Assembly: GCA_963920765.1 (NCBI GenBank)
Contig: OY987247.1
Span: 15,038,471-15,102,470 of the forward strand
DNA length: 64,000 bases
Direction of reading: 5' to 3'
From: Ulota crispa
Taxonomy: Eukaryota; Streptophyta; Bryopsida; Orthotrichales; Orthotrichaceae
Of this stretch, positions 1 through 12,193 are shown piece by piece; within the stretch, counting starts at the first letter, position 1, and each line of letters opens with the position of its first letter. Below the pieces are notes generated by a model. The model did no database searches, had not been told where the DNA came from, and saw only the letters and a list, made by a program, of their open reading frames with translations. The translations under genes were made by a program, and so were the position numbers.

Positions 1-898
1 AAAACCTTAACAAGTGAAGTATGTGTTAGTTATCAAGGTTTCAATGAGGTGGGGTGTGTTCTAAGCTCAAATTTGAAATTGCCCTATTATCACTCCCTTA
101 GATATTTTTATTTCTATTTGTTGCTCAGACATGATCATATTTTGTCATTTTTGTCTTTGGCCTTCTTTTTCCTATCCTTGGCCTTTGTGGTCATTTAAAA
201 ATGCTAGCTAAGTTCACAAAGTTAAGTTGTTTTTAGTTTTTTGCAATTGAAGTTGCTACAACTCAGGCTAGGATTATACCGTGTATGTCTAATTGAGGTC
301 TTCTTAGTTAATACAATGTATCTTGAGCAAATTTGGTGAATTTTTTTTTCATTTTTGAGTAAAGAACTCTGAGACCTTTTTTGCAATACTGGTGAGCCCA
401 AATTTGAAGCATATCCCTAAATAATATGGGTATTTGAAACAGAGAAATGAGAATAGGATAAACTACCTATACTCCTAAGAATTCCTCTTCAAGAGTGTTA
501 GTTATATTGTATATGTGTTGTGTCATTTTCTAAGCACTTCCCACAACCCACTTGATCACAACCCACTAGATCATACATCTCATTTTTTCTAAGGTTAAAA
601 GAAGCAACCTTTGTTGGCCAGCCAAGCTCCCCAATAATATGGTATAAAAACAAGTGCGGCTGTACCATATTTTGTAGTTACTTTTGAACTACAAGTATGC
701 CCTCGATGGATACCCCTGAAGTTTGCAATATTTGTTCATATGCCCCTGTGTCACGACCCTTGTCACAATCAATAATGGATGAATGATGAATAAATTAACT
801 AATTCATGATGGAATGTGAATTAGTGGATATGTTGTAAAGGTCTAGAGGCAGACATCTTTGGATGATGGATTTGTGTATTGGAGTTAGACAATTTCAT
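1..898. other. AT-rich intergenic DNA, nothing recognised
   Basis: I see no gene, RNA gene or clear repeat boundary here. The stretch around 697-760 (pyrimidine-rich, with the words gatacccct and gcaatatttg) weakly resembles sequence near 5836-5880 and 60420-60460, so part of it may be old repeat. Confidence 0.5.
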
Positions 899-1107
899 TT
901 GAATGATAAGTGTACGGGATGTACATTGAATGATAAGTGTATGGGATGTACATTGGATGATAAGTGTACGGGATGTACATTGAATGATAAGTGTATGGGA
1001 TGTACATTGGATGATAAGTGTACGGGATGTACATTGGATGATAAGTGTATGGGAGGTACATTAAATAACGGGTGTATAGCATGTACACTAGATGATAAGA
1101 CAAAATG
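899..1107. repeat. 27-bp minisatellite, about 7.7 units
   Basis: Units start at 899, 926, 953, 980, 1007, 1034 and 1061, with a partial unit from 1088. Units 1-5 differ mainly at two alternating positions (gaatg/ggatg and gtacggg/gtatggg). Units 6-8 are increasingly diverged, so the array decays at its right edge. Most units carry the palindrome ATGTACAT. Because 27 is a multiple of 3, open frames of 72-91 codons run through the array on both strands. They are by-products of the repeat, not evidence of a gene. Confidence 0.9.
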
Positions 1108-1464
1108 TTGGAACGCAGGGTTAGATAACTTCAAGTAAAAGATGAGATAAGATATGAAATTGTACTTAAATTATTTCTAAGTATAATTGAGATTTTACTT
1201 TAGTGGATGGTTTTAGATGGAAATTAAGAATAGAAAGCTAAAGCTAGTTTAAAAAACCCTAGTTTAATTAAAAGACTAATAGTTTTTGAGATTATAAGAT
1301 GGGGCTTAGAGGGTGAGGGGGGTTAACTCCTTTTGGGAATTAATCTCTCTCCATGGTTGGGTAGTTGAGCTATTTCTAGTCTTTATAGTTTATTGTATGT
1401 AGATTATTGTTTTATTTTAGTATTTAAATGATTTAAGTTAAAAACTATGGGATGTTCATAACAC
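1108..1464. other. AT-rich spacer, nothing recognised
   Basis: There is no feature beyond short A/T tracts between the minisatellite and the foldback. Confidence 0.5.
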
Positions 1465-1703
1465 CTTGGATTTTTAGATATTGTGCAAATATTCTTGACT
1501 TAGTTTCATAATTGCAAAAACACCCTACTCCTCAGTTATCAAAAATGCATGTGACCTACCAAGAAACTTGAAAGGCTCATCACCACACAAGCCATGCCCA
1601 AAGGTAGGTGACATGCACTTTTGATAAATGTGGAGTAGGATAATTCTGCAATTATGAAAACAAGTCAAGGATATTTGCGCAATATTTGAAAAGCCAAGGT
1701 CAT
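1465..1703. repeat. Foldback (inverted-repeat) element, ~97-bp arms
   Basis: The left arm (about 1465-1562) and right arm (about 1597-1703) are reverse complements with scattered mismatches. Matched blocks include the ends (ccttgga.../...ccaagg), the tcataattgca block, the cctactcc block and the inner ggtaggtgacatgca block. The loop is about 35 bp. A transcript would form one long imperfect hairpin. No related copy was noticed elsewhere in the window. Confidence 0.75.
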
Positions 1704-4336
1704 ATGTACAAATGTTACAAATTTCAGTGATATCCAACAAATTTTCTCTACAATTATTTTGTGATTTCATACCCCTTGTTTGCTAAATTTGCCAAAAGCA
1801 TAAAGAAAAAACTTTTGAGGCAATTTGTAGGTCTCCACTTAGGGGAGAAATGATTGGTGGCTATGGTGGGGGCAAGGCTTGAGTAGACAAAATGGAGAGC
1901 CTAGGCTCTTGAGCCACATACCATGGGAGGGTCAGTAGTTCAAATTGCTAGTCCCATGTTGTAGGGCCGCGTCGTGCAGGGTCCAACTAACATTTTCAAA
2001 GGTTTCCTATCTGGGTTGGATCCATCAAACATGGTCAGCAGAGCCTTCAATTGATACGAAGATGGTATGGGACTATGAACCCCCGTAACTTACCTAAATA
2101 TCTTGCATCATCTTTCCTTGAGGAAAAACAGTACAGACCCCCCCCCCCTTTTTCTTTTTTTCTTTTGTTCAAAAAAACGTGGGATACTTGTTATAAGGTG
2201 ATGTTGCTGCTGTTGTCATATTCCATGCTTTCTGTCCATTAAATTATCTCAAGGAGTTTTAGGGTGGCTAGTAGAATACCTTGGCCCCTTGGCCCTTGCT
2301 TTTGTTTTTTGATTCTTTATTTCTTTCTAAGAGCAGCATCATTGGCAATACGGTAGCCTCAATGGCAAGACGGGATACATGAGCAGTAAAAGGTCTGCAG
2401 CATAAAATGTTAGGCTTTGTTAGTTGAGGTGTAAAATTTGTGATCAAGGGATCTAATAGTATAGGTGTATTAGGCTTGCCAATGCGGGAGGGATGGCTTC
2501 ATTAGCAACCTCACACAAGCATGGTTGTTGACATGATATGATTTGTTGTCTCAATTGACATGGGCAGCAACAAGTTACAAAATTTTGCTCCAAGGCTCTT
2601 TGTTGGTGTGCACCCCCAATTACAAGCACTATTTAATGTTTCTAATGGGTCCCTTGTTTTTGCCACCTCCATAGTACTATTGCAAAGCCTACATGGCACG
2701 GCCATTAAGGCTATTCTAATGGACTTTAGTAAAGTTGGAATCTCAAACACCCACAAGTTTTGATTTTTAATAGATAAAATGCTAAAGCAACATCCTCCAT
2801 ATTGTTAAGTGAACATCTTGGGTCCATTGTCATATACAGTCCAAGACTCTAAGTGGCATAACAACCAAGGACAAGATATGAATGCCAAGGAAAGTGTTCT
2901 AGGACATGATGAAAATGTACTTGCTTTTAAAATTTGGTGCCAAACAAGCCACATTGTATTGCTTTCTTGGTCTTTGCTAAATTTTAATTTAGGACATAAT
3001 CCATTCAAAGGACCTGTTTTTGATCTATTACCATATGTTCAACTTTTGTAACCTTTTGGCTAAAAGGGTAAACATTGATGTGCATGCTACGGTGACAAAA
3101 AAATAAAAAACTCAAATTCCCACCTTGGAGTGTCAAGTTAACAATATGGGAGTTTCATTTTAGCAGTTTCTTTTTAATTTGTTGGCCCACCACTTTCTTC
3201 AATTCTAATAATGGATCTTTCATTCAAAAATAATCTCAAACCTCAAACGGCCATAATGACTTTAATTTTTGTTTTGATAGCTGTGATTATAATGGTGATT
3301 GTATGATCACAATGATGAATATATGATGATAATGATGATTATTTTTATTTTTATTGTTTATGTGTGTTCATGAGTATTTGAATTAATTTTGTGTATACTC
3401 AATATGTGAGGGACTTTAGAGACATCCATTTAATTCATCCCTAATTTTCATGCCCAGTTGCTTTGACCTCTTAGAGATAAAATGGGCTTCACAATACAGA
3501 AGGTTGTACCATTTTATTTATTTTTTTTTTTTGCCATGTTCATTCCTAAATCTCACGTCTAAATCTCAAAATTCTTTTTAAACAAGTTTCCTCTCTTAAT
3601 CACATTAAATTTTGGAGTGTTTTAAAAAGATAAACCACAAAGGGTGGAATTTGATATTGTGTTTGTTTGGTTTTCAAAGTTGTTCCCAAAAAAATGAAAA
3701 ATACTCTATTAAACTAACCTCAACTTCAAAAATAGAAATCTTTAACTTGACCCTTGAGCGCCTTACAGCCCTAAATGTGGCCTCTCTGAATCAAATTTTT
3801 GGGAAAATAAAGGCCATGTCCATTTTGTACTTTGAGATAGGACGTACTGCCAAGAAGAGGAGGTTTATGGGTGATACCCAGGAGTGGGCGATCATGAATT
3901 TGTGTGTTGTACTTTTAACTTACTGGATGGTCAAGGGGTATGGAAGGTCTGATTCTGCATTTTCTAACAAAATTGTACATGGCTAAGGAACTTGGAGTAC
4001 TAGAATACCTTTCCCCATGAGCTTTGTGACTGCCAACTTAATGAACCAAAAAAATTGCCCTCTACTTCTTTGCATTTTTTGCAAATTTGTAGGGAGATTG
4101 ATACATACTTTCTCCAAACAGTAGCAAATTTTCAGCCCATCAAGTTAAGTCCTTTATCAAAATTTGTAAACCCAAAGTCCATGCACCCTTCTAATTTTAC
4201 CTAAATTGCAGAAGTCAACCCAAATTTGACCCTATAATATCCTAACTCATATGGTAAAAATATGCCACATTTGGCTAGCTCATGCAAAGCATAACCCTTT
4301 CCCATTTTCAATAGTGAGTCCTCCCGGATGTTGTTT
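1704..4336. other. Unassigned AT-rich stretch with simple repeats
   Basis: No gene is supported; the longest open frame (3612-3986, 124 codons) has AT-rich codons and no recognisable motif. Simple sequence includes a C/T tract near 2138-2168 and GAT-type repeats near 3290-3350. At 1917-1970 a phrase resembling a weak tRNA B-box occurs, but no SINE could be delimited. Confidence 0.45.
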
Positions 4337-4418
4337 TTGACCTAGCGGCACATTCACATGAACAGTGGTACAACTACAACCTCATTTCATGATTTTGCCC
4401 TGGGCGCTCAGGGGTTAA
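4337..4418. mobile_element. TTAA-family F, short degenerate copy (F3)
   Basis: The right end reads CTGGGCGCTCAGGGG-TTAA (TTAA at 4415-4418) and matches the right end of F1 at 8733-8736. The left end is degenerate (TTGA at 4337, then a gacctagcggc stretch). The element is only about 82 bp, so it is probably deleted internally. Confidence 0.45.
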
Positions 4419-4455
4419 GTTAATCACTCCAAATCCATCAGAGGACATTTTCTAA

Positions 4456-4698
4456 AAAGAAACCCCCAATATCATTTTCCAACTGAAAATTGTTGAGTCA
4501 ATCAAAGAGTGCAATTCAAAACGGTCTATTTTAAATTGGTCTCAGGAGATGTATTTATTTGTTCTCATATTAACAGATGGATCCTACGACAAGAAGAACA
4601 TAATTTCAACACTAAGGTTTGCAAAAGAAGTGACTTATAGTGCTCTCCAACAAGTTCCTGAGTTCTTTGAAACTGAGCTAAACAAGTACCAATGGTGA
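4456..4698 (+). pseudogene. Possible copine/vWA-domain gene fragment
   Basis: An 80-codon open stretch bounded by stops (TAA just upstream, TGA at 4696-4698) reads like real protein. A hydrophobic strand followed by LTDGSYD resembles the ITDG/LTDG MIDAS-type segment of copine and RGLG von Willebrand A domains. The tail with ALQQVPEFFE resembles the helix near the copine C-terminus (...VLAEIPDQ...). Residues normally lying between these blocks are missing, so if it is copine-derived it is internally deleted. There is no start codon or flanking exons. It could also be the last exon of an unrecognised gene. Confidence 0.3.
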
Positions 4699-5090
4699 AG
4701 AATTGTAATTGAACCCATCAAAATCAATAAAATCTCATAAAGGTGTACATGCTAACAATCTCAAACCACATATTTATAAACCGTTTTAATGAATAAATTA
4801 CTAATTGAACTATGACATTCATTATTGTTTGACAAAGTTGAGAATATGACTAGTTGAGCTTCAAAAAAACTTAAGAACTTGTTTGAGGGCACTATACAAC
4901 TAGACACAAAAAAGACAATATACAAAGACTATGTAGTTTTATTTGGAACAAAGACTCTTGCCATTAGTTACTTGGCACATTTATGCATCACATACACTCT
5001 TGCTTTTGCATATATAGTTTATACACACATTAATACTTTCAATTTGTTTTGGAAAAGAAAAACTACTCAACCAATGATTGAGAGTATTTA

Positions 5091-5346
5091 ACACCATATT
5101 TGTTAAATTGGGAAAAACGGAGGTACCATTTTGTACTCCACCTTAAACCCAAAAAATTACCTTAAACTAGATTCAAAGGTATCAGATTTAGTTTGAGTCA
5201 CTAAGATTTTTTCCCTCGCAAATTCCTCCTCTTAGGTGAGGACATGTGTACAAAAAAAAACTCTACAAGCTCGGTTTTAGGTGACCACCTAAAACCTTTG
5301 AAAGTCCCAAAATGTACTCTTTTTCCCAATTTAACAAATATGGTGT
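5091..5346. mobile_element. MITE family K copy 1 (ACACCATATTTG TIR)
   Basis: Terminal inverted repeats of at least 26 bp begin ACACCATATTTGTTAAATTG. The direct repeat TATTTA flanks both ends (5085-5090 and 5347-5352) and is a candidate target-site duplication. The interior is about 256 bp and non-coding. A second copy lies at 48804-49068. Confidence 0.8.
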
Positions 5347-6475
5347 TATTTATCATCTTTGGTGTGAAGAGGTTGGACAAAATCAGGCAATTGGTGTGCA
5401 AAATTTGGTTTTTATTGAAAAGCTTCATGCTATGTCCCCTCAAATATTATTCCGTGGTATTAAAAATTAGGTTGTCCTATTCATACACTACGTTTCCTTT
5501 GCATCACCATTACTATTTGTAACTTGTAATAGGCAATCCATGGAGCTGCATATTTTATATATTGCAAGCGTGCTTAGTTTGCAACTTTTTATTCTTTCTC
5601 AAAAAGCGCTGTTACTTGGGTTCACTACTACAAAATGGAACCCTAATCAACACTATATTGTTGATTCGGATGTTTTCATTTGAAAATTTTAACATATTTA
5701 TGTTGATTAGGACGTGTGTTGTGCTGATTAGGATTGCTTGATTTGTAAAGTGTTTCCTATTAGTAGTTGGATAAAAACTTGTAAGCTTTGGAGGTGGGTT
5801 TGAATTTGAGAGTTAGTACCTTCTATTTACAATATTTTGATGGATACCCTTGATTTTTTGGAAATTGCAAAAATATTCTTGAGAATAAAGAGGTTGTAAA
5901 GAGCTTACGGAGTGACATGCTTGATATTGTGACAGTCATAACCTTGACCATAGTATTGTTGAGTTCTATTTAGTGTTTGTCAAATGACATTGGCAAGTGT
6001 GCGTCACAACTTCCTAATCGCAATCCTTGTGCATGCAAGTGTTAAGCATTACTTGTTATGTGGTAAGACTAAAGCCCAACTTGCTCTTGCATTCTTGCAT
6101 TTATGCAAGGTGCATGTGGCAATGTTGCCATGCATAAGCAGCTTGTTGGTACTACAGACTATGCAAAGAGCAGTGTGTTATGCTACGCAAGTGGTTGCAA
6201 ATCAAACCCAACTTATAACCGCACGAGGGGCAAAACACATGGATGTTTACACACTTTGAAGCATTAAGAGCAAAAGTGCCTCATACATACCATATGTAAA
6301 TAGTGATCACAAGTGTGCTAGAAATGTTGACCAGTTTCAATGTTACAAAGTTTGTCTTTGTTGCTAAATTTTCTATTAGAAATAACATCAAAATGGTAAA
6401 AATAGCAAAAAGAAAAAGAAGAAGCCCTTATTGCTTTTAACATGACAAACAAGAATACTAGTAATTGAAAACCCC
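5347..6475. other. Unassigned; one CACTA-like terminus
   Basis: At 5629 the sequence CACTACTACAAAA is followed by subterminal-like repeats (cctaatcaac, gttgattcgg, gttgattagg). This resembles one end of a CACTA element. Similar words recur at 10410-10500, but no matching right terminus was found. No gene is supported. Confidence 0.35.
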
Positions 6476-6865
6476 TAAGGTAACTGCCCCATAAGCGTGA
6501 GTTTAAGCACTTTAGCATGGTTAGGGTAGTTGGACAAGCGCAAAAATTATATTTTTAGATTGGAAACAGAGAACAAAAAATATTAGTTTATTTTGGGGAG
6601 TTATCCACATAGTCATGTGTGCATGGGTATTTCCAAAATGCTAAATCACTGAAATTGTAAGAACCATGTGTAAGAGATGCTAAAAACAAGGCTTGTTGGT
6701 TCTTAGATAGTGAGATGGGTACTCAAAATTGTCATACCAGTCACCCACAACCATCACTTTGTCACCCATAACCATCACTTAGTGCACTCATAAGCATTTG
6801 CTTTTTTAATTATGATGTTAGTGACGCCCATGGAGACGGTCATGCTGATGGGTGCGGCTACCTTA
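6476..6865. mobile_element. MITE family G copy 1
   Basis: The left end is TAAGGTAACTGCCCCATAAGCG and the right end ...GGGTGCGGCTACCTTA. The interior shares the phrases aaggcttgttggttctta, gatgggtactcaaaa and acccataaccatcact with G2 (11796) and G3 (54718). At its centre this copy has TTAG (about 6711) where G2 has TTAA. Confidence 0.75.
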
Positions 6866-7520
6866 TAAGAAAATCCCCACTGTTTTCAAAAAAATTAAGA
6901 ACATCCTTCAGAATATGACAAACTAAAGGGATACTTTTCAACTGTTCCTGCACAATAAAAACACACAATATCACAAAAATATAAAAATATATACAAGAGA
7001 ATCAGAAGGTGAGGGAGTTGTGGAAATTCTGCCTGGGCCCCTTGGGCCGAGGTGCTCCCTTTGGCAACTGTTCCATGCAAGCCAGCGTCTCCAGTAGTCC
7101 AGTCTCCACCATCCACTGAAGAAAGCCGGCCTAAATCTGGGGCCCTTGGATCCAAAAAGTCAAAATATGCAGCCAAGAGCCAATCAGGTGCTAGCATTTT
7201 AGCCACCCATCAATATGAGTGGACAATCTATTGTTTTATTTAGCAATTCCGATATTTTCAGGATTGTTCTACACATGCAGCACTCTTGCTCGGAACCTTG
7301 CAATTCAAGGATGCCGGATGCGGTTGTAGACTTGTGATCAGGGTTTTTTTTGGTCTTGAACTGGTAGCTTCTCAGGCCACATGGTGAATTTTAATGGTAC
7401 AGATATGGCCACACAAGACTTTTTTTTTAATATAAAATTAGGCTGCACGTATTTACGCTTTGAGCTTGTTAATTGAGATCAAAAAATTTTAAACCAAAAA
7501 TTGGTGTTCCAAGAATGAAT
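6866..7520. other. Unassigned; one GC-richer patch
   Basis: The stretch 7025-7160 is GC-richer and open in two frames, but no domain or splice structure could be supported. The rest is AT-rich. Confidence 0.4.
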
Positions 7521-8426
7521 TTAACCCCTAAAGGACCATGGTTTATATTTTGTCAAAAGACACTCAAAACTGCCACCTCTATGACAAAGAGTAAAAAAGT
7601 TTGAAAATCAGGCATTTTGCATATTTGACCGTAGGATCTTGTGCTAGACTACTATAAAAATGTGTCATACAAAACTCAAGAACTTTGACTGCACAGATTG
7701 GAAGATATTTGCATTTAAAAAGTAAAAAACAACTTTTTTTGCACCTTGCTTGATTAGATTTTTTAACTTTGAACATGTTCAACTTAAAATTTTTGCACCA
7801 CAGAGTTTGGAATTCTATTTTTGCATGGTGGGAAGTTGAGTTGGGAATCTTGACCTTAATTTTCATTCTTTAAAAAAACATTAGGTAGAAGAAGGTATGA
7901 GATTGAACAAAAACTTGAATTGCTAATAACCTTGCAAAGGAATTGAAATGCAATAAACCCAATGGTGACATTGTTCTAGAAAGCAAACTTCACCCCCTCC
8001 AACAATTTTCTTTGAAAAATTGTTAAACCTGCATTCAAACATGAAGTTTATAAGTTATTTTTTCAAGAAGATGCTTGAGTTGCCCAAAAAACAAGATTGT
8101 CCATAACTTTCTCATAACTAGTCCAAATGGAATGAATCAAAGCTTTAGATGTAGATAAAGATATAATCTATAAGAAAAAAAATTAAAATTTTTTTCAAGT
8201 TTTTATAAGATTTTTTTTGTTGCCCCTAGTCCCCAAATTTGTGCTTATTTGGGCATAACTTTTGCTCCCTTGCATCAATTGGAATAAAAATTAGATTCCC
8301 CAAAAGCTAATGTGTTTTTTTATCTTCAAAAAAAGTTTCAAAAAATTAGGACAAAAATTAAAGCCATAGGTACTTGCCCAAAATCTCATTTGTCCCCTGT
8401 AGGGACAATGGTCCTTTAGGGGTTAA
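7521..8426 (+). mobile_element. TTAA-family A copy 1 (A1), ~0.9 kb
   Basis: The ends are TTAA-CCCCTAAAGGACCATGG and CATGGTCCTTTAGGGG-type, with TTAA at 7521-7524 and 8423-8426. The base following TTAA differs outside each end. The interior is non-coding. It includes the phrases cataacttt, gtttcaaaaaatt and a block (ccataggtacttgcccaaaatc) shared with A3 and, in reverse orientation, with A2, A4 and A5. No transposase is present. Confidence 0.85.
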
Positions 8427-8487
8427 TTAAAATGTGACTTATAAAACTAAAAAACCTATAACAAAAGAAGTATTATCTCAAAGAAAC

Positions 8488-8736
8488 TTAACCCCTAAGC
8501 GCCCCATTGACAATATACTGTCAATGGGGAGTGGGAAAAGAGTTCACTTTGAGTGCATGTGTACTTGTGCCAAGGATTAGGGTGTACCCGAGCTTGTGGG
8601 AGTGGGGTTATGATGGAGTTGAGAGGGGTTACAAATATTGTGGATGTACTTTCTCAATAAACATGTGGAGTTAGATTGAAAAGACCTAGTTGGTCTCCTC
8701 AAAAGCACGGAAAGACTCTGGGCGCTCAGGGGTTAA
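8488..8736 (+). mobile_element. TTAA-family F copy 1 (F1), 249 bp
   Basis: The ends are TTAA-CCCCTAAGCGCCC and GGGCGCTCAGGGG-TTAA (TTAA at 8488-8491 and 8733-8736). A subterminal palindrome (cattgacaatatactgtcaatg) lies near the left end. It is non-coding. F2 at 41143 shares both ends. Confidence 0.85.
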
Positions 8737-9490
8737 GAGCGGCTTGATTTTTAAATGATATGACTACACATGGCATGAAGATCAAGTTATTTTTTTGCCT
8801 TAGTTCCTAATTGATTGGCTGCAAACATCAACATATTCTTTTTTCTAGTGCATGGTAGGTATTTAGATTTGGAACATTAAGTGATATCTGACACCAAGAT
8901 GCTTTTTCTTCTTATTTTTTGTATAGGCTTGTAGCTTGAATTTTTTTTTTTTTTTTTCAGCCTTTTGGCTTTTAAAAGCCTAAAAATTACCCTGCTTGGG
9001 ATGCCATTAAATAAAATAAAAAACCAAATCAAGCCCTCAAAAAACCTCAAAAAATAAACCGAATCGGAAGATACTTTACAGAAAGACCACACCTCAAAAA
9101 CCTTTAAAAATTAATCAAGTAAGAAAATTTTACGGGAACAAGGTGTCTCAAACAGCACAAAATATGAATCGAAGTCTAATTAATTTTAGAATATTGAACT
9201 TAAGATTTGGATTTGGAAAACTTGATAATTGGTTTTAACCACATTTTCTGTTTGCACAGAATATCTAAATATCATTTTTGGATTTCATATAGGTTAGGGA
9301 ATGATTGTGTTCTTGATTGTAAAAATTAGAGCTAGACTATACATAAATGTTCCTCGACACATGCTTTGGATTTGAAAGGGGTTTTAAATTATAAGTTGCA
9401 AAAAAATATAAATATAAAACAAATAAATACCCAATCTGACACAATGACTTGGTGTTCAATGGGCACCTTAGAAAGATTGTTTGTGGTTGC
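8737..9490. other. AT-rich spacer, nothing recognised
   Basis: T-tract at 8940-8957; no gene, TIR or RNA recognised. Confidence 0.5.
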
Positions 9491-10235
9491 TTAATCCCAA
9501 GCGTCCAAGTTATTTTCACCAAAATTAGGGTTTAGGGAGACGTATAACTATGATGCATTGTGATTTAGTCATTCTCATGATCTTCAACAAGTGATTATTG
9601 AGAACAATGGAATACCTATATAGAAAACAGCTTGTAAAATTTGGGAATAATTGGGAGTAGGAGATGAGAGATTATAACATTTGATCAAACAACATGCGAT
9701 GGTAAAATCTCATTTTTGGGCAAGTAGTTGCTATTTGTTGATTTTAACAAAGTTCCAAAAGCTCCTAATTAACCTCAAATTTTGCAAGTAGAAAAATTAG
9801 ATGTGAATGCACACACTTGCAAAAATTAAAAACTATATTTCTTTGGATGTTAAGTTTTAAGGTTTCAAATTGTTGTTGCTTGAAAAATGGTGATTGGCAC
9901 AACTAGTGAGGGTTGCCACAACAAAGATCTGGAGCATGCTCAAACCCTTGTTGGAAAAATCTCCGGCCATCATAAAGTACAAGCAAGGAAGCTAACAGCA
10001 AGTACATATAAGATGCTACTTGCCACCTTGCCTCATATGGTGTTCCGCCCAATCAAGGCTCTCGAGATACTTGTACAACATTTGGCTCACCTTATCATTA
10101 ATCCACTTGCATGAACCACTTGAATGTCTTGATAATAGTAGTTTAGAGCAAGGTCCAAAATTAGATATGATGCCTCAAAGAGACTTGTTAAATCATGTGA
10201 GGACACTTTTGGTCTTTTGGGTGTGCAAGAGTTAA
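9491..10235 (+). mobile_element. TTAA-family E copy 1 (E1)
   Basis: TTAA at 9491-9494 (TTAATCCCAAGCGTCC) and at 10232-10235. It shares its full length with E2 (19509-20268) and, inverted, with E3 (48037-48796). It contains an open frame, 9887-10114, whose C-terminal part (KMLLAT..MVF..IK.L..L.QHL) is also readable in E2 and E3. No transposase motif is present. Confidence 0.75.
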
Positions 10236-11795
10236 AGATGATTCAAAAGTATAAGTACAATTTTTTTTAAACAAATCTACATGATAATAAGATGTAAGAT
10301 GGTATATGTTTAGAAAGTAAGTTATGGAAATTGAAGCACAGATCTTAAAAAAATACTCATTTGAATTTGGCGTCTTATGAGACGCAAATTAATATTATTT
10401 TGTTAGTTTGAATGTATTGATTTGGACGTGTTGAATAAAATTGTGTTTATTAGGACATGTTTATGTTGACTACGACGTATTTGTGTTGTTTAGAAACGCT
10501 TAATTTGGGCCTTATTTCCTACTTGCGATTGTCTACTTGTGATTGTCCACTTCACCTAGTAATTTACAGAGAATTTGTTTATGAATAAGAAACCAAGCGT
10601 TATCAACTTACAACCGTGGTTGTTAGAGAGATTTGTTTGATACATCTACCTTTATTGATCATATAAAGCTCGTATTAGCTCAAGTTTGGCAATTTTAATT
10701 CGGTTCATCTTTTTCAAGTCTTTCGAGTTTTGGCTTGACCTTGTTGTTGAGTCACTCATGGTCGCTCATGATGTAATTAACTTACATCTTGTTATAGTTG
10801 ATGCTCTTTCAAGGCCTTCAATCAATGTTTGCTATGTTTGATTCACTTCATTCCTAATTGGTTAGTGTCTTTTTAGTTGTAATATTTTTGTAACTAACTA
10901 ATTGTCTCATGTAATTTGTTACTGTTTTCCCGACTTGATACTGCAAGCTTTCTGTTGGCTAAAAACAAAAAACAAGGATGTCGAGTCATGGTGTTGAGTC
11001 AAGGTTGTAATAATATTCTTCTAAGACTTTCAATCCAAATATGCATTAAGAGAGACATTCATTTCCAAGCGCTTGTCCAAAATTTGTCCTAATGTTTTTG
11101 AGAAATAAATGAATACCTAAACTTTAAAAATATAAATTGCATACATTAAAAGTAGGGCATGGTCTTAGAAATTGACTAGGTCAGATTTTGAAATTTTATT
11201 AATAGTTTAGGTGATATTCATAAAATACACAATAAAGAATTTTGAAAGTTGTTTCCATTTTTTAATTGAATCCAAAAATGTTTATGATAATATAAAAAAA
11301 GCAATTATGCTTGAGGGCTTTAGTGCTTGATAGTAAACTTGTCTTCCTTATTGTTATGTGAAAGCTAGCTATGGATCCATTTCTTTGTGGAATCCTAGAG
11401 TTAAATAACAAATTTCAAATAACTTACAACTGCATTATACTAATGGTTAATTACACTATGAGTCAAGGCTATGACAACTTGAGATGGTTTCAAATTTCAA
11501 GCAAAGTTTTAGTCCAAATGGCCTCAAGAAAAGCCCCAAGCCCCAAGCCCCAAGCACCCACTTGAAATATAATGCAAGCTAGTTCCCTTGTGTGTAAAGG
11601 TCTTGAGATAAAAAAATTGAGGTCATTAGCGCAAATTAAGAAAATATCAAAAGAAAAGGGATAGAATAAAAGACCTAATAGAGCCATTGATCTATTATTC
11701 TATCTTATAGTATTGACTATTTCAAAATAATGTTTCTATTCAAATACTTGTGGTTTAATGAAATTTGGTAATGGCCTCAATGCCAAGAATTGGCT
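10236..11795. other. Unassigned; CACTA-like subterminal words and an SSR
   Basis: At 10405-10495 words such as gatttggacgtgttga and ttgactacgacgt resemble inverted CACTA subterminal repeats seen at 47735-47888. No terminus was found. A short (CCCCAAG)n repeat lies at 11533-11556. No gene supported. Confidence 0.4.
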
Positions 11796-12193
11796 TAAGG
11801 TAGGTGCACCCATAAGCATGGAAATAAGGGTTTTGGAGTAAGTAAAACAATTGGCTAACTTTGAAAAATATATTGTAGTTAGGAAATGGAAACCAAAAAC
11901 ATTGGCATCAATTTCAAGGTTCTAATTGCAAGCATTTGTTCACAAAGATTTTTCAAAGTCCAAAATCATTGAAATTGTAGGAACCGTGTGTAAGAGATGC
12001 TAATCACAAGGCTTGCTAGTTCTTAAATAGTGAGATGGGTACTCAAAACCTCATGCTAGTCACCCACAACCATCACTTCATCACCCATAACCATCACTCA
12101 ATCACCCACAACCATTTGTTTTTTTTATTTTATTAGCCTGCTATTGTCAGGTGACTGACATGGGATGCAATACTTATGGATGCTGCTACCTTA
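11796..12193. mobile_element. MITE family G copy 2, uninterrupted
   Basis: The left end is TAAGGTAGGTGCACCCATAAGC and the right end ...GGATGCTGCTACCTTA. This is the cleanest full-length copy (398 bp). Its internal TTAA at 12023-12026 (context agttc-TTAA-atag) corresponds to the position where a TTAA-family C element sits in copy G3. It therefore serves as the empty-site reference. Confidence 0.85.

Noticed and set aside
863..1138. 91-codon frame with nine-residue Cys repeats
   Set aside because: It is produced by the 27-bp minisatellite; two frames on the other strand are equally long. No coding evidence outside the repeat.
1917..2060. tRNA-derived SINE suggested by a GTTCAAAT-like motif
   Set aside because: No credible A box at the right distance, no poly-A/T end and no target duplication.
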